Counted from the first letter of the stretch, positions 36,287-45,670 are shown. The stretch: 64,000 bases of DNA from Lachnoclostridium phytofermentans (GCF_000733755.1 NZ_JPOF01000002.1:434001-498000), one strand, 5' to 3'. Made by a program: numbers and translations. Notes: generated by a model from the letters alone, not told the origin.

Positions 36287-37318
36287 TTATCTTTGTACAC
36301 GACCTGAACCGTCTCCGCCTACTAAAGCATCAACTTCGGAACGAGTTACAAGGTTGAAATCTCCAGGAATTGTATGCTTTAATGCAGAAGCTGCTACACC
36401 ATATTCAAGAGCAGACTTAAAGTCCTTACCATCAACAAATCCACAGATTACACCAGCTGCGAAAGAGTCACCACCACCAACACGGTCAACAATAGGTGTT
36501 ACTCTATACTTTCTAGAATGATAGAACTCACCAGTCTCACCATTGTAGATACAAGCAGACCAACCATTATCAGATGCAGAGTAGCTTTCTCTTAAGGAAG
36601 AAACTACATATTTGAAGTTGAATTTAGCAACCATTTGCTTGAAGATATCTTCGTAACCAGCTAACTCTAAGTCACCACTTGTTACATCTGTGTTACCTGG
36701 CTTAAAGCCAAGAACCTTTTCTGCATCTTCTTCGTTACCAATACATACATCAACGTACTGCATTAAGTTTGTCATAACCTTCTGAGCTTTCTCAGAGGAC
36801 CATAACTTTTTACGGAAATTTAAGTCAACAGAAACAGTGATTCCCTTAGCTTTTGCTGCCTTAAGAGCTGCCTCAGTTACCTCAGCTGCCTTATCAGAAA
36901 CTGCTGGTGTAATACCAGTAAAGTGGAACCAATCAGCACCTTCAAAGATTTTATCAAAATCGAAATCAGAAACTGAAGCTTCTGCAATTGCAGAGTGAGC
37001 ACGGTCATAAACTACCTTAGATGGTCTCATAGCAGCACCAGTCTCAAGGAAGTAGATACCAAGTCTATCACCACCGTGTGCTACATTCTTTGTATCAACA
37101 CCCATCTTATTTAAAGCTGCTACTGCACAATCACCGATTTCGTTCTTTGGAACTCTAGTCACGAAAGAAGCATCATGTCCGTAATTTGCTAAAGATACTG
37201 CTACGTTTGCTTCTCCACCACCGTAGCAAACATCAAAGCTGTCTGCCTGAATAAATTTTTCAAATCCTGGTGTGGATAATCTTAACATAATTTCGCCCAT
37301 TGTTACTACTTTTGCCAT
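36287..37318 (-). CDS. kdgK: 2-keto-3-deoxygluconate kinase
   Basis: A 343-aa PfkB-family sugar kinase that makes KDPG. The N-terminal MGEIMLRLSTPG and ATP/catalytic motif DRVGGGDSFAAGV are typical of KdgK. It follows uxaA in pathway order but has its own likely promoter in the 255-base gap. Codon use looks more regular than that of neighbours, as for a well expressed gene. The aldolase for its product is not in the window. Confidence 0.93.
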   Translation of the reverse strand: MAKVVTMGEIMLRLSTPGFEKFIQADSFDVCYGGGEANVAVSLANYGHDASFVTRVPKNEIGDCAVAALNKMGVDTKNVAHGGDRLGIYFLETGAAMRPSKVVYDRAHSAIAEASVSDFDFDKIFEGADWFHFTGITPAVSDKAAEVTEAALKAAKAKGITVSVDLNFRKKLWSSEKAQKVMTNLMQYVDVCIGNEEDAEKVLGFKPGNTDVTSGDLELAGYEDIFKQMVAKFNFKYVVSSLRESYSASDNGWSACIYNGETGEFYHSRKYRVTPIVDRVGGGDSFAAGVICGFVDGKDFKSALEYGVAASALKHTIPGDFNLVTRSEVDALVGGDGSGRVQR

Positions 37319-37394
37319 TGTCTTATATCTCCTTTATCTTCCATAGTTTTCTCTATTTTGCGCAGGCTTTGCGCATTGCTAACTTACCTTTTAT

Positions 37395-37423
37395 ATTGTA
37401 ACCTGTACTTAAAGTAAGTGCAA
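37395..37423 (-). promoter_or_regulatory. Candidate kdgK promoter
   Basis: Minus-strand TTGCAC (37418-37423), 17 bases, TACAAT (37395-37400). The -35 and spacer contain ACTTACTTTAAGT, a partly symmetrical sequence that could bind a regulator. The start point lies about 70 bases from the ATG. Confidence 0.5.
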
Positions 37424-37573
37424 CCCTTCTAGAATAGTTTGTTCGCATTTTTTACATCTATCCTAGATTTCTCAAACAATTAACCACATTGGTAATTGTA
37501 AATTGAGCGTTAAAGACTATATAATTTTACCACATCTTTGGCAATAAAACCATGTGTAAAAATCTGCTATTTT

Positions 37574-39055
37574 CTAAAGTGTTACACCTGTTTTGAAAAT
37601 AGCCATATCATGAAATCCTGCTTCTTCAGACTTCACTTTGTTACCAGAAGCAATTGCAAGAACATACTGGAATAGCTCTTCACCTAAGACGTCAAGTGTT
37701 TTACCTTCCACTAAGGTGCCGCAGTTAAAATCAATCCAGTTATTTTTCTTCATCGCTAACGGTGTATTGGTAGATATCTTCATCGTTGGTACCGGACAAG
37801 CAAATGGTGTTCCTCTACCAGTTGTAAAAAGTACCATATGTGCACCAGATGCTGCTAGAGCAGTAGCTGCAACTAAATCATTACCAGGAGCACTTAATAA
37901 ATTTAATCCTTTTGTCTTAACAATTTCACCATATTTTAAGACATCCTTAATTGGAGCAGAACCAGACTTTTGAGTACATCCTAATGACTTATCTTCTAAA
38001 GTAGAGATACCACCTTTTTTGTTTCCAGGACTAGGATTTTCATAAATTGTTTGATTATGACTCTTGAAGTAGTTTTTGAAGTCATTTACCATTTCCACAG
38101 TTTTCTCAAATAACTCTTCATTTTCACAACGAGCCATAAGTAGTGTTTCTGCACCAAACATCTCAGGAACTTCGGTCAATAATGTTGTTCCGCCTTGAGC
38201 TACTAAAATATCAGAGAAAACACCTACCGTTGGATTTGCAGTAATACCAGACATACCATCGGAACCACCGCACTTCATACCAATCACTAATTCATCTGCA
38301 CTAATTGGCTCACGCTCATACTTTGCTGCATAAGATATTAACTGACTAATAAGCCCTTCTGCAACTTCCATTTCGTCCTCAACATCTTGACATTGTAGGA
38401 ATTTAACTCTGTCCTCATCGTATTCCCCAATGTATTTCTTTAGTTCAGCGATACTCGAGTTCTCACAACCAAGACCAAGTACTAATACTCCTGCTGCATT
38501 TGGATGATTGATAAGGTCCGCTAAGATAATTCTTGTATTTTCCTGATCATCTCCCATCTGAGAGCATCCATATGGATGTGGAAATGCAATAATATCTTCT
38601 ACGCTACCAGTAAGTTTATCTTTAAACTGTTTTTCCATTGCTTCTGCAATTTTGTTTACACAGCCTACGGTTGGTATAATCCAAATCTCATTACGAATAC
38701 CAACTTTACCGTTGTCTCTTCGGTATCCCATAAAAGTAGCTTTTTCGCGAGGTTCTAATTGGGTAACATCAGGTTCATAATTATAGGTTAATAATTCACC
38801 TAAATTAGTCTTAATATTCTGAGTATGAACCCATGAACCTGTTTCTACTTCTTTTGTTAAATGTCCTATTGGGAAACCATATTTAATAACATTCTCGCCT
38901 TCCTTTAAGTTAGTTAAAGTGAATTTATGTCCACGAGGAATGTCTTCGGTTAAAGTAACTGCTGCCCCATCAACCTCTAAGGTCATGCCCTTAGTTAAGT
39001 CATTAAGGGCAACTGCTACATTATCTTTACTATTTATTTTTACGAACTCTTGCAT
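37574..39055 (-). CDS. uxaA: Altronate dehydratase
   Basis: A 493-aa fused dehydratase: N-terminal SAF domain (about 1-90) and a long UxaA catalytic region with MGYRRDNGKVGIRN, FPHPYGCSQMGDD, GMKCGGSDGMSG and FTTGRGTPFACP. The iron-dependent enzyme removes water from altronate to give 2-keto-3-deoxygluconate. The gene lies 62 bases after uxaB and is clearly in one operon with it. Confidence 0.96.
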   Translation of the reverse strand: MQEFVKINSKDNVAVALNDLTKGMTLEVDGAAVTLTEDIPRGHKFTLTNLKEGENVIKYGFPIGHLTKEVETGSWVHTQNIKTNLGELLTYNYEPDVTQLEPREKATFMGYRRDNGKVGIRNEIWIIPTVGCVNKIAEAMEKQFKDKLTGSVEDIIAFPHPYGCSQMGDDQENTRIILADLINHPNAAGVLVLGLGCENSSIAELKKYIGEYDEDRVKFLQCQDVEDEMEVAEGLISQLISYAAKYEREPISADELVIGMKCGGSDGMSGITANPTVGVFSDILVAQGGTTLLTEVPEMFGAETLLMARCENEELFEKTVEMVNDFKNYFKSHNQTIYENPSPGNKKGGISTLEDKSLGCTQKSGSAPIKDVLKYGEIVKTKGLNLLSAPGNDLVAATALAASGAHMVLFTTGRGTPFACPVPTMKISTNTPLAMKKNNWIDFNCGTLVEGKTLDVLGEELFQYVLAIASGNKVKSEEAGFHDMAIFKTGVTL

Positions 39056-39117
39056 AAAAATCCTCCTTCTGCCGTCATTTGAAAAATGTCTCTAAGTTTC
39101 AAATGAATGCTTTTCGA

Positions 39118-40575
39118 TTATAGATTTTCCATCGCCTTTCTCATACCGTTAGCACGAATATCATCTACATAAGAAGCTACAGCATCTACAAGACCTTCAA
39201 TCTTAGTTAAGTCTTCTCCAAAGAATTTTTCATTGCTAAGGTAAGCCTCTGTAAATTCCTTAGAAGATTTTCCGCTATTTGCAGCAAAGAATTCTAGCGC
39301 GAATGCATCGTCTAAAATCTTATACTCTTCTTCTCCTCTATGTCCGATTAAAGCATTGTCTTTCATCTCTGATCCTGTATAGAAACTCATTAATGCTGCA
39401 AGGGAGAAGCATAAATGCTTAGGAAGTGTATTAAACTTCTCTACGTATCCCTTTAAGCTTGGCATACAACGTGATTTCCATTTGGATACAGAATTTAAGG
39501 AAATAGATAATAATGCATGTTTAATGAAAGGATTTTCAAAACGCTCGATTACTGCATTTGCGAATTCCTCACACTCAGCCTTTGGTAAGGAAAGAGTTGG
39601 AATGATCTCATCAAACACTGTGCTCATCATAAATTTGCGAACTGTTTCATCTTCCATAGATTCTTTCACAAAATCATTTCCAGCAAGGAATGAAGCAAGT
39701 ACGAAAGAAGTATGAGCACCATTTAAGATACGAACCTTTCTTTCTCTGTATGGCTTCTGGTTATCCGTAAAGATAACAGGAAGACCAGCTTTATCAAGTG
39801 GTAACTCCTTAGAAATATCTTTATCACTTTCAATTACCCAAAGAGCAAATAATTCACCTGTACAAATTAAGTTATCTTTATAACCAAACTCATTGCACAT
39901 TTCTTCAGCTTCTTCTCTTGGGTAACCAGTTACAATACGATCAACAAGGGTAGAGCAGAAAATACAAGCATTTTCAACCCAAGCTACGAACTCATCTGAG
40001 AGATTCCAAAGCTTTGCAAACTGAAGTACGCATTTCTTTAACTCAGGACCATTGTTTTCAATTAACTCACATGGAATTACGATAAGACCTTTGCTCTCGT
40101 CACCATTATAATAAGTAAATCTATCGAACATAAACTTAGTAAGTTTACCTGGGTATGTCTTAGGTGGGCATGCATTAAACTCGTCTGTCTCATCATATAC
40201 AATACCAGCTTCTGTTGTGTTAGAAACAATGAAACGTAAGGTATCGCATTTTGCAAATGCCTCATATTTATCAAATTCATTGATGGTATCTACTGCATCG
40301 GAAATACATGTGATAATACGATTGGAGACTTTAGTCTGACCTTCTTCCTTACCACGAAGAGATAATGTATACTGACATTCCTGTTCGTGGAACATAGCAA
40401 GGTTACCGAAAGCGATTGGCTTTACGACAACTACACTACCGTCAAATACCTCCTTCTCATTTGCAACATCGATCATGTAATCCACAAATCCACGAAGGAA
40501 GTTACCTTCACCAAACTGAAGAACCTTAACCGGTCTTTCTTTTGCTTTTGAAATTGATTTGTTAAGAATGTTCAT
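39118..40575 (-). CDS. uxaB: Tagaturonate reductase (altronate oxidoreductase)
   Basis: A 485-aa NAD-dependent enzyme of the long-chain mannitol dehydrogenase family. It starts with VKVLQFGEGNFLRGFVDYMI (nucleotide-binding glycine region), and RKVRILNGAHTSFVLAS carries the catalytic Lys/Asn-His type motif of the family. It reduces tagaturonate to altronate. It is the first gene of the minus-strand uronate operon, directly facing the LacI regulator, with an operator over its start point. Confidence 0.95.
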   Translation of the reverse strand: MNILNKSISKAKERPVKVLQFGEGNFLRGFVDYMIDVANEKEVFDGSVVVVKPIAFGNLAMFHEQECQYTLSLRGKEEGQTKVSNRIITCISDAVDTINEFDKYEAFAKCDTLRFIVSNTTEAGIVYDETDEFNACPPKTYPGKLTKFMFDRFTYYNGDESKGLIVIPCELIENNGPELKKCVLQFAKLWNLSDEFVAWVENACIFCSTLVDRIVTGYPREEAEEMCNEFGYKDNLICTGELFALWVIESDKDISKELPLDKAGLPVIFTDNQKPYRERKVRILNGAHTSFVLASFLAGNDFVKESMEDETVRKFMMSTVFDEIIPTLSLPKAECEEFANAVIERFENPFIKHALLSISLNSVSKWKSRCMPSLKGYVEKFNTLPKHLCFSLAALMSFYTGSEMKDNALIGHRGEEEYKILDDAFALEFFAANSGKSSKEFTEAYLSNEKFFGEDLTKIEGLVDAVASYVDDIRANGMRKAMENL

Positions 40576-40723
40576 TGCTGATTCTCCTTTATTATCATTT
40601 TTATATGCTTATCGTAAGCTATCTTTCTACTTCCGATAAAAGGCGATATTTCTTTAGGCTTACATTTCTTACATAGTATTTTCTTTATTTTTTTTATCAT
40701 TCATGAAAATTTTCGTTCATTAA

Positions 40724-40737
40724 TGTAAGCGTTTACA
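40724..40737. promoter_or_regulatory. LacI-family operator O1 at the uxaB start point
   Basis: TGTAAGCGTTTACA, a palindrome with one central asymmetry, lies just downstream of the uxaB -10 element. It resembles the three sites in front of the LacI gene and also fits the CcpA cre consensus. Confidence 0.7.
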
Positions 40738-40743
40738 TCTCCA

Positions 40744-40772
40744 ATTCTACCCGTATTTACATCGTATGTCAA
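40744..40772 (-). promoter_or_regulatory. Candidate uxaB promoter
   Basis: Minus-strand perfect TTGACA (40767-40772), 17 bases, TAGAAT (40744-40749). The operator at 40724-40737 covers positions from about +1 to +15, so repressor binding would block it. The leader is about 160 bases. Confidence 0.65.
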
Positions 40773-40844
40773 TGCTTTTTCATCGTTTTTTTTTATCTAT
40801 ATAAAATGACTAAAAATAAACGAAAAACTTTTAACAATTTGCTC

Positions 40845-40873
40845 TTGTCAGTATTTTAGGGGTATAGTATAAT
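40845..40873 (+). promoter_or_regulatory. Candidate upstream promoter of the LacI gene
   Basis: TTGTCA (40845-40850), 17 bases, perfect TATAAT (40868-40873). The first of three operators begins 34 bases after the -10. Confidence 0.55.
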
Positions 40874-40907
40874 AAGAGTTGAATTTTGACAAGTTATATG
40901 TTCAAAC

Positions 40908-40971
40908 TGTAAGCGCTTACAAATCATTCTATAAAAGCGCTTACATAACTTCTCTAATAAAAGCGCTTACA
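40908..40971. promoter_or_regulatory. Array of three LacI-family operators
   Basis: Site A TGTAAGCGCTTACA (40908-40921) is a perfect 14-base palindrome. Sites B and C are TAAAAGCGCTTACA (40932-40945 and 40958-40971). They are spaced 24 and 26 bases apart, so all lie on roughly similar helix faces. All fit LacI-family and cre rules. They sit between two candidate promoters for the LacI gene and suggest autoregulation. Confidence 0.75.
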
Positions 40972-40996
40972 TTGCCTCGAAATAATCTACCAGAAC

Positions 40997-41025
40997 TTGA
41001 CAAGAAATATTCTGGCTTATTATAT
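40997..41025 (+). promoter_or_regulatory. Candidate downstream promoter of the LacI gene
   Basis: Perfect TTGACA (40997-41002), 17 bases, TTATAT (41020-41025). It lies just after the operator array; the ATG is 72 bases downstream of it. Confidence 0.45.
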
Positions 41026-41097
41026 TGGTAGTCATGTTGAAGCATGGGGAATTATATAAGGGAAGGATAAAAAACTAAAGGAGGAGTCAAATCGCAA

Positions 41098-42099
41098 ATG
41101 AATATCTATGATGTTTCACAAAAAGCTGGCGTCTCCATTGCCACGGTTTCCCGTGTTATTAATGGAAATCCCAATGTAAGTGAGAAAACAAAGCAAAAAG
41201 TACTTGATGTTATGAAAGAGATTGGTTATACTCCGAATGTTTTTGCCCGAGGCCTTGGTTTAAATACGATGAAGACAATCGGTATCATGTGTTCCGATTC
41301 CTCTGATACGTTTCTCGCTAATGCAGTTTATCATTTAGAACAAAACCTACGGAAAAATGGTTACGATTCATTCCTATGTTGTACCGGTTATGAACTACAT
41401 ACAAAGCAGAAATACTTAAAACTCCTACTTTCGAAACGTGTAGACGCAATTGTCATGGTAGGTTCTAGCTTTCTTGAAGCAAATAAGAAGGACAATGCTT
41501 ATATCATGGAAGCAGCTGACGAAGTACCTATTATGTTAATTAATGGATATCTAAGTCATCCAAGAATTTTTTGTACTTTGTGTGATGATCATCAAGCCGT
41601 TTATGATGCAGTTAGTAAGCTTATTACTCAGGGAAGAAAAAGAATTCTGTATTTGTATAATTCAAAATCATATAGCGGTTTACAAAAATTAAGTGGTTAT
41701 AAAGCTGCTATAGCTGCTCATGAATTACCGCTCGATGAGAATTTAATGCAGATGTGTCCTAACAATTTAGCTGACACTAAGAATTTATTGAGTTCTTTAG
41801 CAAAACAAGGTTTACACTACGATGCTGCCGTAACCGCTGAAGATTTACTAGCAATTGGGACTATAAAGTTCATTAAAGATTCCGGCAGTATGATACCTGA
41901 GGATGTAAGCATTATTGGTTATAACAATTCCCTATTAACCACCTGCTGTGATCCTGAATTAACTTCCATTGATAATCACGTTGAAACTCTTTGCATTAGC
42001 ACAATCTCAACCTTAATGCGTGTATTGAATGGAAATGATGTACCAAATAAAACGACGATATCAAACGATTTGATCGTACGAAAAACTACCAATTTTTAA
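41098..42099 (+). CDS. LacI-family transcriptional regulator of uronate genes
   Basis: A 333-aa regulator with an N-terminal helix-turn-helix and hinge (MNIYDVSQKAGVSIATVSRV, about 1-55) and a periplasmic-binding-protein-like effector domain. GGAGG lies before the ATG. It is co-directional with uxaC and divergent from uxaB-uxaA; the region between has four palindromic operators, so it most likely controls hexuronate use (UxaR/KdgR-like role). The effector is unknown. Confidence 0.9.
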   Translation: MNIYDVSQKAGVSIATVSRVINGNPNVSEKTKQKVLDVMKEIGYTPNVFARGLGLNTMKTIGIMCSDSSDTFLANAVYHLEQNLRKNGYDSFLCCTGYELHTKQKYLKLLLSKRVDAIVMVGSSFLEANKKDNAYIMEAADEVPIMLINGYLSHPRIFCTLCDDHQAVYDAVSKLITQGRKRILYLYNSKSYSGLQKLSGYKAAIAAHELPLDENLMQMCPNNLADTKNLLSSLAKQGLHYDAAVTAEDLLAIGTIKFIKDSGSMIPEDVSIIGYNNSLLTTCCDPELTSIDNHVETLCISTISTLMRVLNGNDVPNKTTISNDLIVRKTTNF

Positions 42100-42168
42100 A
42101 ATAATTAGTTACTTGCATCGATCAATGGTTTTTTTATCATAATAACAACAGACACAAGGAGGACTACT

Positions 42169-43569
42169 ATGAAACCATTTATGGACAAGGATTTCTTATT
42201 ATCAACAGAAACCGCCAAAATTTTATATCATGATTACGCTGCAAAAATGCCAATCATCGATTATCACTGTCACATTAATCCAGAGGAAATTGCAAAAGAC
42301 CGCAGCTTTGATACCATTACACAGGTTTGGCTAGGTGGCGATCACTACAAGTGGCGCCAAATGAGATCCAACGGTATCGATGAAAAATATATCACAGGGG
42401 ATGCTAGTGATATTGAAAAATTCGAAAAATGGGCCGAGACTCTTCAAAAAGCAATTGGTAACCCACTTTATCATTGGAGTCATCTCGAGTTACAGAGATA
42501 CTTTGATTACTTCGGTACCTTAGGTGCTAAGAATGCAGAAGAAGTTTTTAAACTTTGTAACGAAAAGTTAAGCCAGCCAGAGATGAGCGTTCGCGGATTA
42601 ATCAAGCAATCCAACGTGGAAACTATTTGTACTACAGACGATCCAATCGATTCTCTTGAATGGCATAAAGCAATTGCAGAAGATTCTTCTTTTGATGTTA
42701 AAGTATTACCTGCATGGAGACCAGATAAGGCTATGAACTTAGAGAAGCCAGAATATCTTGATTACTTAGCTAAGTTAGAATCCGTTAGTGGTGTTAAAAT
42801 TGCAAGTTTTGCTGATTTAAAAGAAGCATTAAAGATTCGTCTTGAGTTCTTTCATTCCATGGGATGTAAGGTATCTGATCATGCTCTTAACTATGTAATG
42901 TACAAACCAGCAACAGAAGAAGAAATCGAAGCAATCTTTGCAAAAAGATTAGCTGGTGGTTCTATCTCCGATATGGAAGAATTACAGTTTAAGACTGCAT
43001 TCATGGTATTCGTAGGCAAGGAATATAACCGTCTTGGTTGGGTTATGCAGTTACATTATGGCACAAAGCGTGATAATAACGTATTCCGTTATAATCAGTT
43101 GGGTGCAGATACCGGTTTTGACTGTATCAACACCGAAGGTTCCTCTGCGGAATTAGCAAACTTCTTAAATGCGTTAAATTCCTCTGATGAATTACCAAAG
43201 ACAATCATTTACTCCTTAAATCCTACCGATAACGCTGCTATTGGTACTGTACTTGGTTGTTTCCAAGACGCTACTGCAGTTGGTAAGATTCAACAAGGTT
43301 CTGCATGGTGGTTTAATGATCACAAGGTTGGTATGACTGAGCAAATGACTTCTTTAGCTAACTTAGGTCTACTTGCTAACTTTGTTGGTATGTTAACTGA
43401 CTCCAGAAGCTTCTTATCCTATACTCGTCATGAGTACTTTAGAAGAATCCTCTGTGACTTAATCGGAACCTGGGTAGAGAATGGTGAGTATCCAAACGAT
43501 ATCGAGTTCCTTGGACAGATGGTTCAGGATATCTCCTACAATAATACGAAGAGATACTTTGGTTTCTAA
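42169..43569 (+). CDS. uxaC: Uronate isomerase
   Basis: A 466-aa metal-dependent isomerase of the amidohydrolase superfamily that converts galacturonate to tagaturonate and glucuronate to fructuronate. PIIDYHCHINPEEIA is the family start motif, with GSAWWFNDHKVG and MLTDSRSFLSYTRHEYFRR near the end. Length matches the family (about 470). It follows the LacI gene by 69 bases and ends at a strong terminator, so both are probably one transcript. Confidence 0.97.
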   Translation: MKPFMDKDFLLSTETAKILYHDYAAKMPIIDYHCHINPEEIAKDRSFDTITQVWLGGDHYKWRQMRSNGIDEKYITGDASDIEKFEKWAETLQKAIGNPLYHWSHLELQRYFDYFGTLGAKNAEEVFKLCNEKLSQPEMSVRGLIKQSNVETICTTDDPIDSLEWHKAIAEDSSFDVKVLPAWRPDKAMNLEKPEYLDYLAKLESVSGVKIASFADLKEALKIRLEFFHSMGCKVSDHALNYVMYKPATEEEIEAIFAKRLAGGSISDMEELQFKTAFMVFVGKEYNRLGWVMQLHYGTKRDNNVFRYNQLGADTGFDCINTEGSSAELANFLNALNSSDELPKTIIYSLNPTDNAAIGTVLGCFQDATAVGKIQQGSAWWFNDHKVGMTEQMTSLANLGLLANFVGMLTDSRSFLSYTRHEYFRRILCDLIGTWVENGEYPNDIEFLGQMVQDISYNNTKRYFGF

Positions 43570-43605
43570 TCAATCTAATAGAAAGCTAGAGTAATTCCCT
43601 ATATA

Positions 43606-43649
43606 AAAAGACATCTGCTTTCCGTTTCGAATGGAATCAGATGTCTTTT
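43606..43649 (+). terminator. Intrinsic terminator after uxaC
   Basis: AAAAGACATCTG and its perfect complement CAGATGTCTTTT with a loop of 20 bases, flanked by A and T runs. It also lies close to the end of the convergent discoidin gene and may serve both. Confidence 0.85.
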
Positions 43650-43703
43650 CTATGTTTCTTACTCCCTCATAGAGATCTCTAAAGGCCCTATGTCTTAAAA
43701 ATA

Positions 43704-44498
43704 TTACATAGCCTCCACTCCATACACCTCTAATTGAGTTAAGGCAGGGAATGGGGATGGATCGTCCGACTTTATTAAATTGCTAAGCTCTACCCATCTG
43801 ATTACCTTTTTATCAAAATAAAAAACGTGTGGATTGTCACCTTTTTCTAAATCCCATACAATTTGGCTATTATCAGAAAATGTCACCGTAACTTGACTCC
43901 ACCAATTGTCATGTGGAAAATCTGCTCTTGTATACATAACAATTTTATCTGCAAGTACATCCCTTCCAAAATCCACTTTTATCTTAGCATTATCATCACG
44001 GTTGATTCCCCATGACTCATAAGGCCATGCTCCGTGAGATGTGTTGACACGATTTCCGTTAATCGCATTTTTTGCTGCAAATACAGATTCTCCTCTCGTT
44101 TCCACATTGGCATCTGCATGAGGATGACAAGCGGATTCTTTGTAGTTAATATCATACTTATTAAGGCATAAATTTTTGTACTGTTCAATTTCCTCTGTGG
44201 TTGCATATCTCAGAAAAAGAACATGGCATTTACCATAAAAACACTTTGGTGAATGACTGATTTTCTTTTCGCCAAATGGCACTTCATATGTAAAAGTATT
44301 GTCTGTTAAATAAACGAAGTTTTCTCTAATAGCATCATCCAATTGAATCACATAAAAACCATTAGGCTTGTCTACCGTAATCCTAATGGCATCACCTTCC
44401 GCATATTCGTTATTATAGACCAAATGAACTTCCTTTTCCTTTTCTTTTTCTTCACTTTGTTTAATAACTTCACCATTTATTATTTCAATTTTCAGCAT
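43704..44498 (-). CDS. Discoidin (F5/8 type C)-like domain protein, no signal peptide
   Basis: A 264-aa protein. The C-terminal half (about 115-264) has the galactose-binding-fold pattern of discoidin-like carbohydrate domains (AKNAINGN, ESWGINRDDNAKIKVDFGR, DNWWSQVTVTFSD, LTQLEVYG). The N-terminal half is a small beta-rich region of unknown type. There is no signal peptide or anchor, odd for such binding domains. It lies alone between the uxaC terminator and pyrB, on the other strand. Sugar binding is inferred only. Confidence 0.6.
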   Translation of the reverse strand: MLKIEIINGEVIKQSEEKEKEKEVHLVYNNEYAEGDAIRITVDKPNGFYVIQLDDAIRENFVYLTDNTFTYEVPFGEKKISHSPKCFYGKCHVLFLRYATTEEIEQYKNLCLNKYDINYKESACHPHADANVETRGESVFAAKNAINGNRVNTSHGAWPYESWGINRDDNAKIKVDFGRDVLADKIVMYTRADFPHDNWWSQVTVTFSDNSQIVWDLEKGDNPHVFYFDKKVIRWVELSNLIKSDDPSPFPALTQLEVYGVEAM

Positions 44499-44616
44499 AT
44501 TGTCTCCCTTTAACTAATGATATCTATATTATATACTCAATGTAAAATTCTTCAAGTCTAGTTTTCATCAGATATCTTTCGACACTCCATTTCATGTATC
44601 CTTGAATTCAAAAGTA

Positions 44617-44682
44617 CACATCTACTTTGATTTAAAAACTTCTGCTTTGAATTCTAAAATCTTCTGCTTTGAATTCTAAAAA
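44617..44682. repeat. 22-base tandem repeat upstream of pyrB
   Basis: Two nearly perfect copies of CTTCTGCTTTGAATTCTAAAA (44639-44659 and 44661-44681; 22-base period) follow a third, degenerate copy at about 44617-44638. They lie directly upstream of the pyrB -35 element. Confidence 0.65.
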
Positions 44683-44688
44683 AACTTC

Positions 44689-44717
44689 TTGTAATTAAGA
44701 TATGAATATAGTACAAT
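44689..44717 (+). promoter_or_regulatory. Candidate pyrB promoter
   Basis: TTGTAA (44689-44694), 17 bases, TACAAT (44712-44717). The leader would be only about 23 bases, too short for a PyrR-type attenuator. Confidence 0.55.
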
Positions 44718-44746
44718 GAGTAGTTGAAAAAACATTGGAGGTGCTT

Positions 44747-45670
44747 ATGAAACATATTATCAGTCCATTAGATTTATCACTTTCGGAGTTATCGGATGTT
44801 CTTAATTTAGCTGAAAAAATCATCGCCAATCCGAAACAATATTCCGAATGTTGCCGTGGAAAAAAACTTGCTACTCTCTTCTACGAACCAAGTACAAGAA
44901 CAAGACTAAGCTTTGAAGCTGCGATGCTTAATCTTGGAGGTAGTATCTTAGGATTTTCTTCTGCTGATTCCTCCTCCGCTGCGAAAGGTGAAAGTGTTGC
45001 TGATACAATTCGTGTTGTTTCTAGTTATGCTGATATCTGTGCGATGCGTCATCCAAAAGAGGGTGCTCCGTTAGTCGCTTCTACCTATTCTTCTATTCCG
45101 GTAATCAATGCCGGTGACGGTGGTCATAATCATCCGACCCAAACTCTCACTGATTTATTAACCATTAAAAATTTAAAAGGCCGTTTAAATAACTTAACCA
45201 TTGGTTTTTGTGGTGACTTAAAATTCGGTCGTACAGTACATTCCTTAATTAATGCAATGGTTCGATATGAGGGAATTAAATTCGTGTTGATTTCACCAGA
45301 TGAATTGAAGATTCCTACTTATTTAAGAGAAGAAGTTCTAGATCGTGGAAATATTCCATATGAAGAAGTAAAAAATCTCGAAGCAGTTATGCCAGATCTT
45401 GATATTCTCTACATGACAAGAGTGCAAAAAGAACGTTTCTTCAATGAAGAAGATTACATCCGCTTAAAAGATAGCTTTATCTTAGATGCCAAGAAGATGG
45501 CAGGCGCCAAAGATGACATGCTTGTACTTCATCCACTTCCACGTGTCAATGAAATTGCTACCGAGGTCGATAATGATCCTCGCGCGGTATATTTTAAACA
45601 AGCTGAATTTGGTGTTTATGCACGTATGGCATTAATCATGTCCTTACTTAATGTAATACCACTAGAATAG
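44747..45670 (+). CDS. pyrB: Aspartate carbamoyltransferase catalytic chain
   Basis: A 307-aa enzyme of pyrimidine synthesis. Carbamoyl phosphate motif [11 protein letters not shown] and [11 protein letters not shown] are present, with [14 protein letters not shown] near the C-terminus. GGAGGTG lies just before the ATG at 44747; an in-frame TTG at 44735 overlaps that site and is rejected. It is paired with pyrI, as in holoenzyme-type ATCases. Confidence 0.97.
   Translation: MKHIISPLDLSLSELSDVLNLAEKIIANPKQYSECCRGKKLATLFYEPSTRTRLSFEAAMLNLGGSILGFSSADSSSAAKGESVADTIRVVSSYADICAMRHPKEGAPLVASTYSSIPVINAGDGGHNHPTQTLTDLLTIKNLKGRLNNLTIGFCGDLKFGRTVHSLINAMVRYEGIKFVLISPDELKIPTYLREEVLDRGNIPYEEVKNLEAVMPDLDILYMTRVQKERFFNEEDYIRLKDSFILDAKKMAGAKDDMLVLHPLPRVNEIATEVDNDPRAVYFKQAEFGVYARMALIMSLLNVIPLE

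Noticed and set aside
36114-36521. 135-aa plus-strand open frame
   Set aside because: Half of it is opposite the end of kdgK, and the remainder is low-complexity AT-rich DNA without a ribosome site.
40908-40971. Operator array considered as a short CRISPR or satellite
   Set aside because: Units are 14-base palindromes with unequal short gaps near promoters; they are regulator sites.
44735-44746. TTG start for pyrB
   Set aside because: It lies in the ribosome site GGAGGTG itself; the ATG at 44747 gives the normal PyrB N-terminus.
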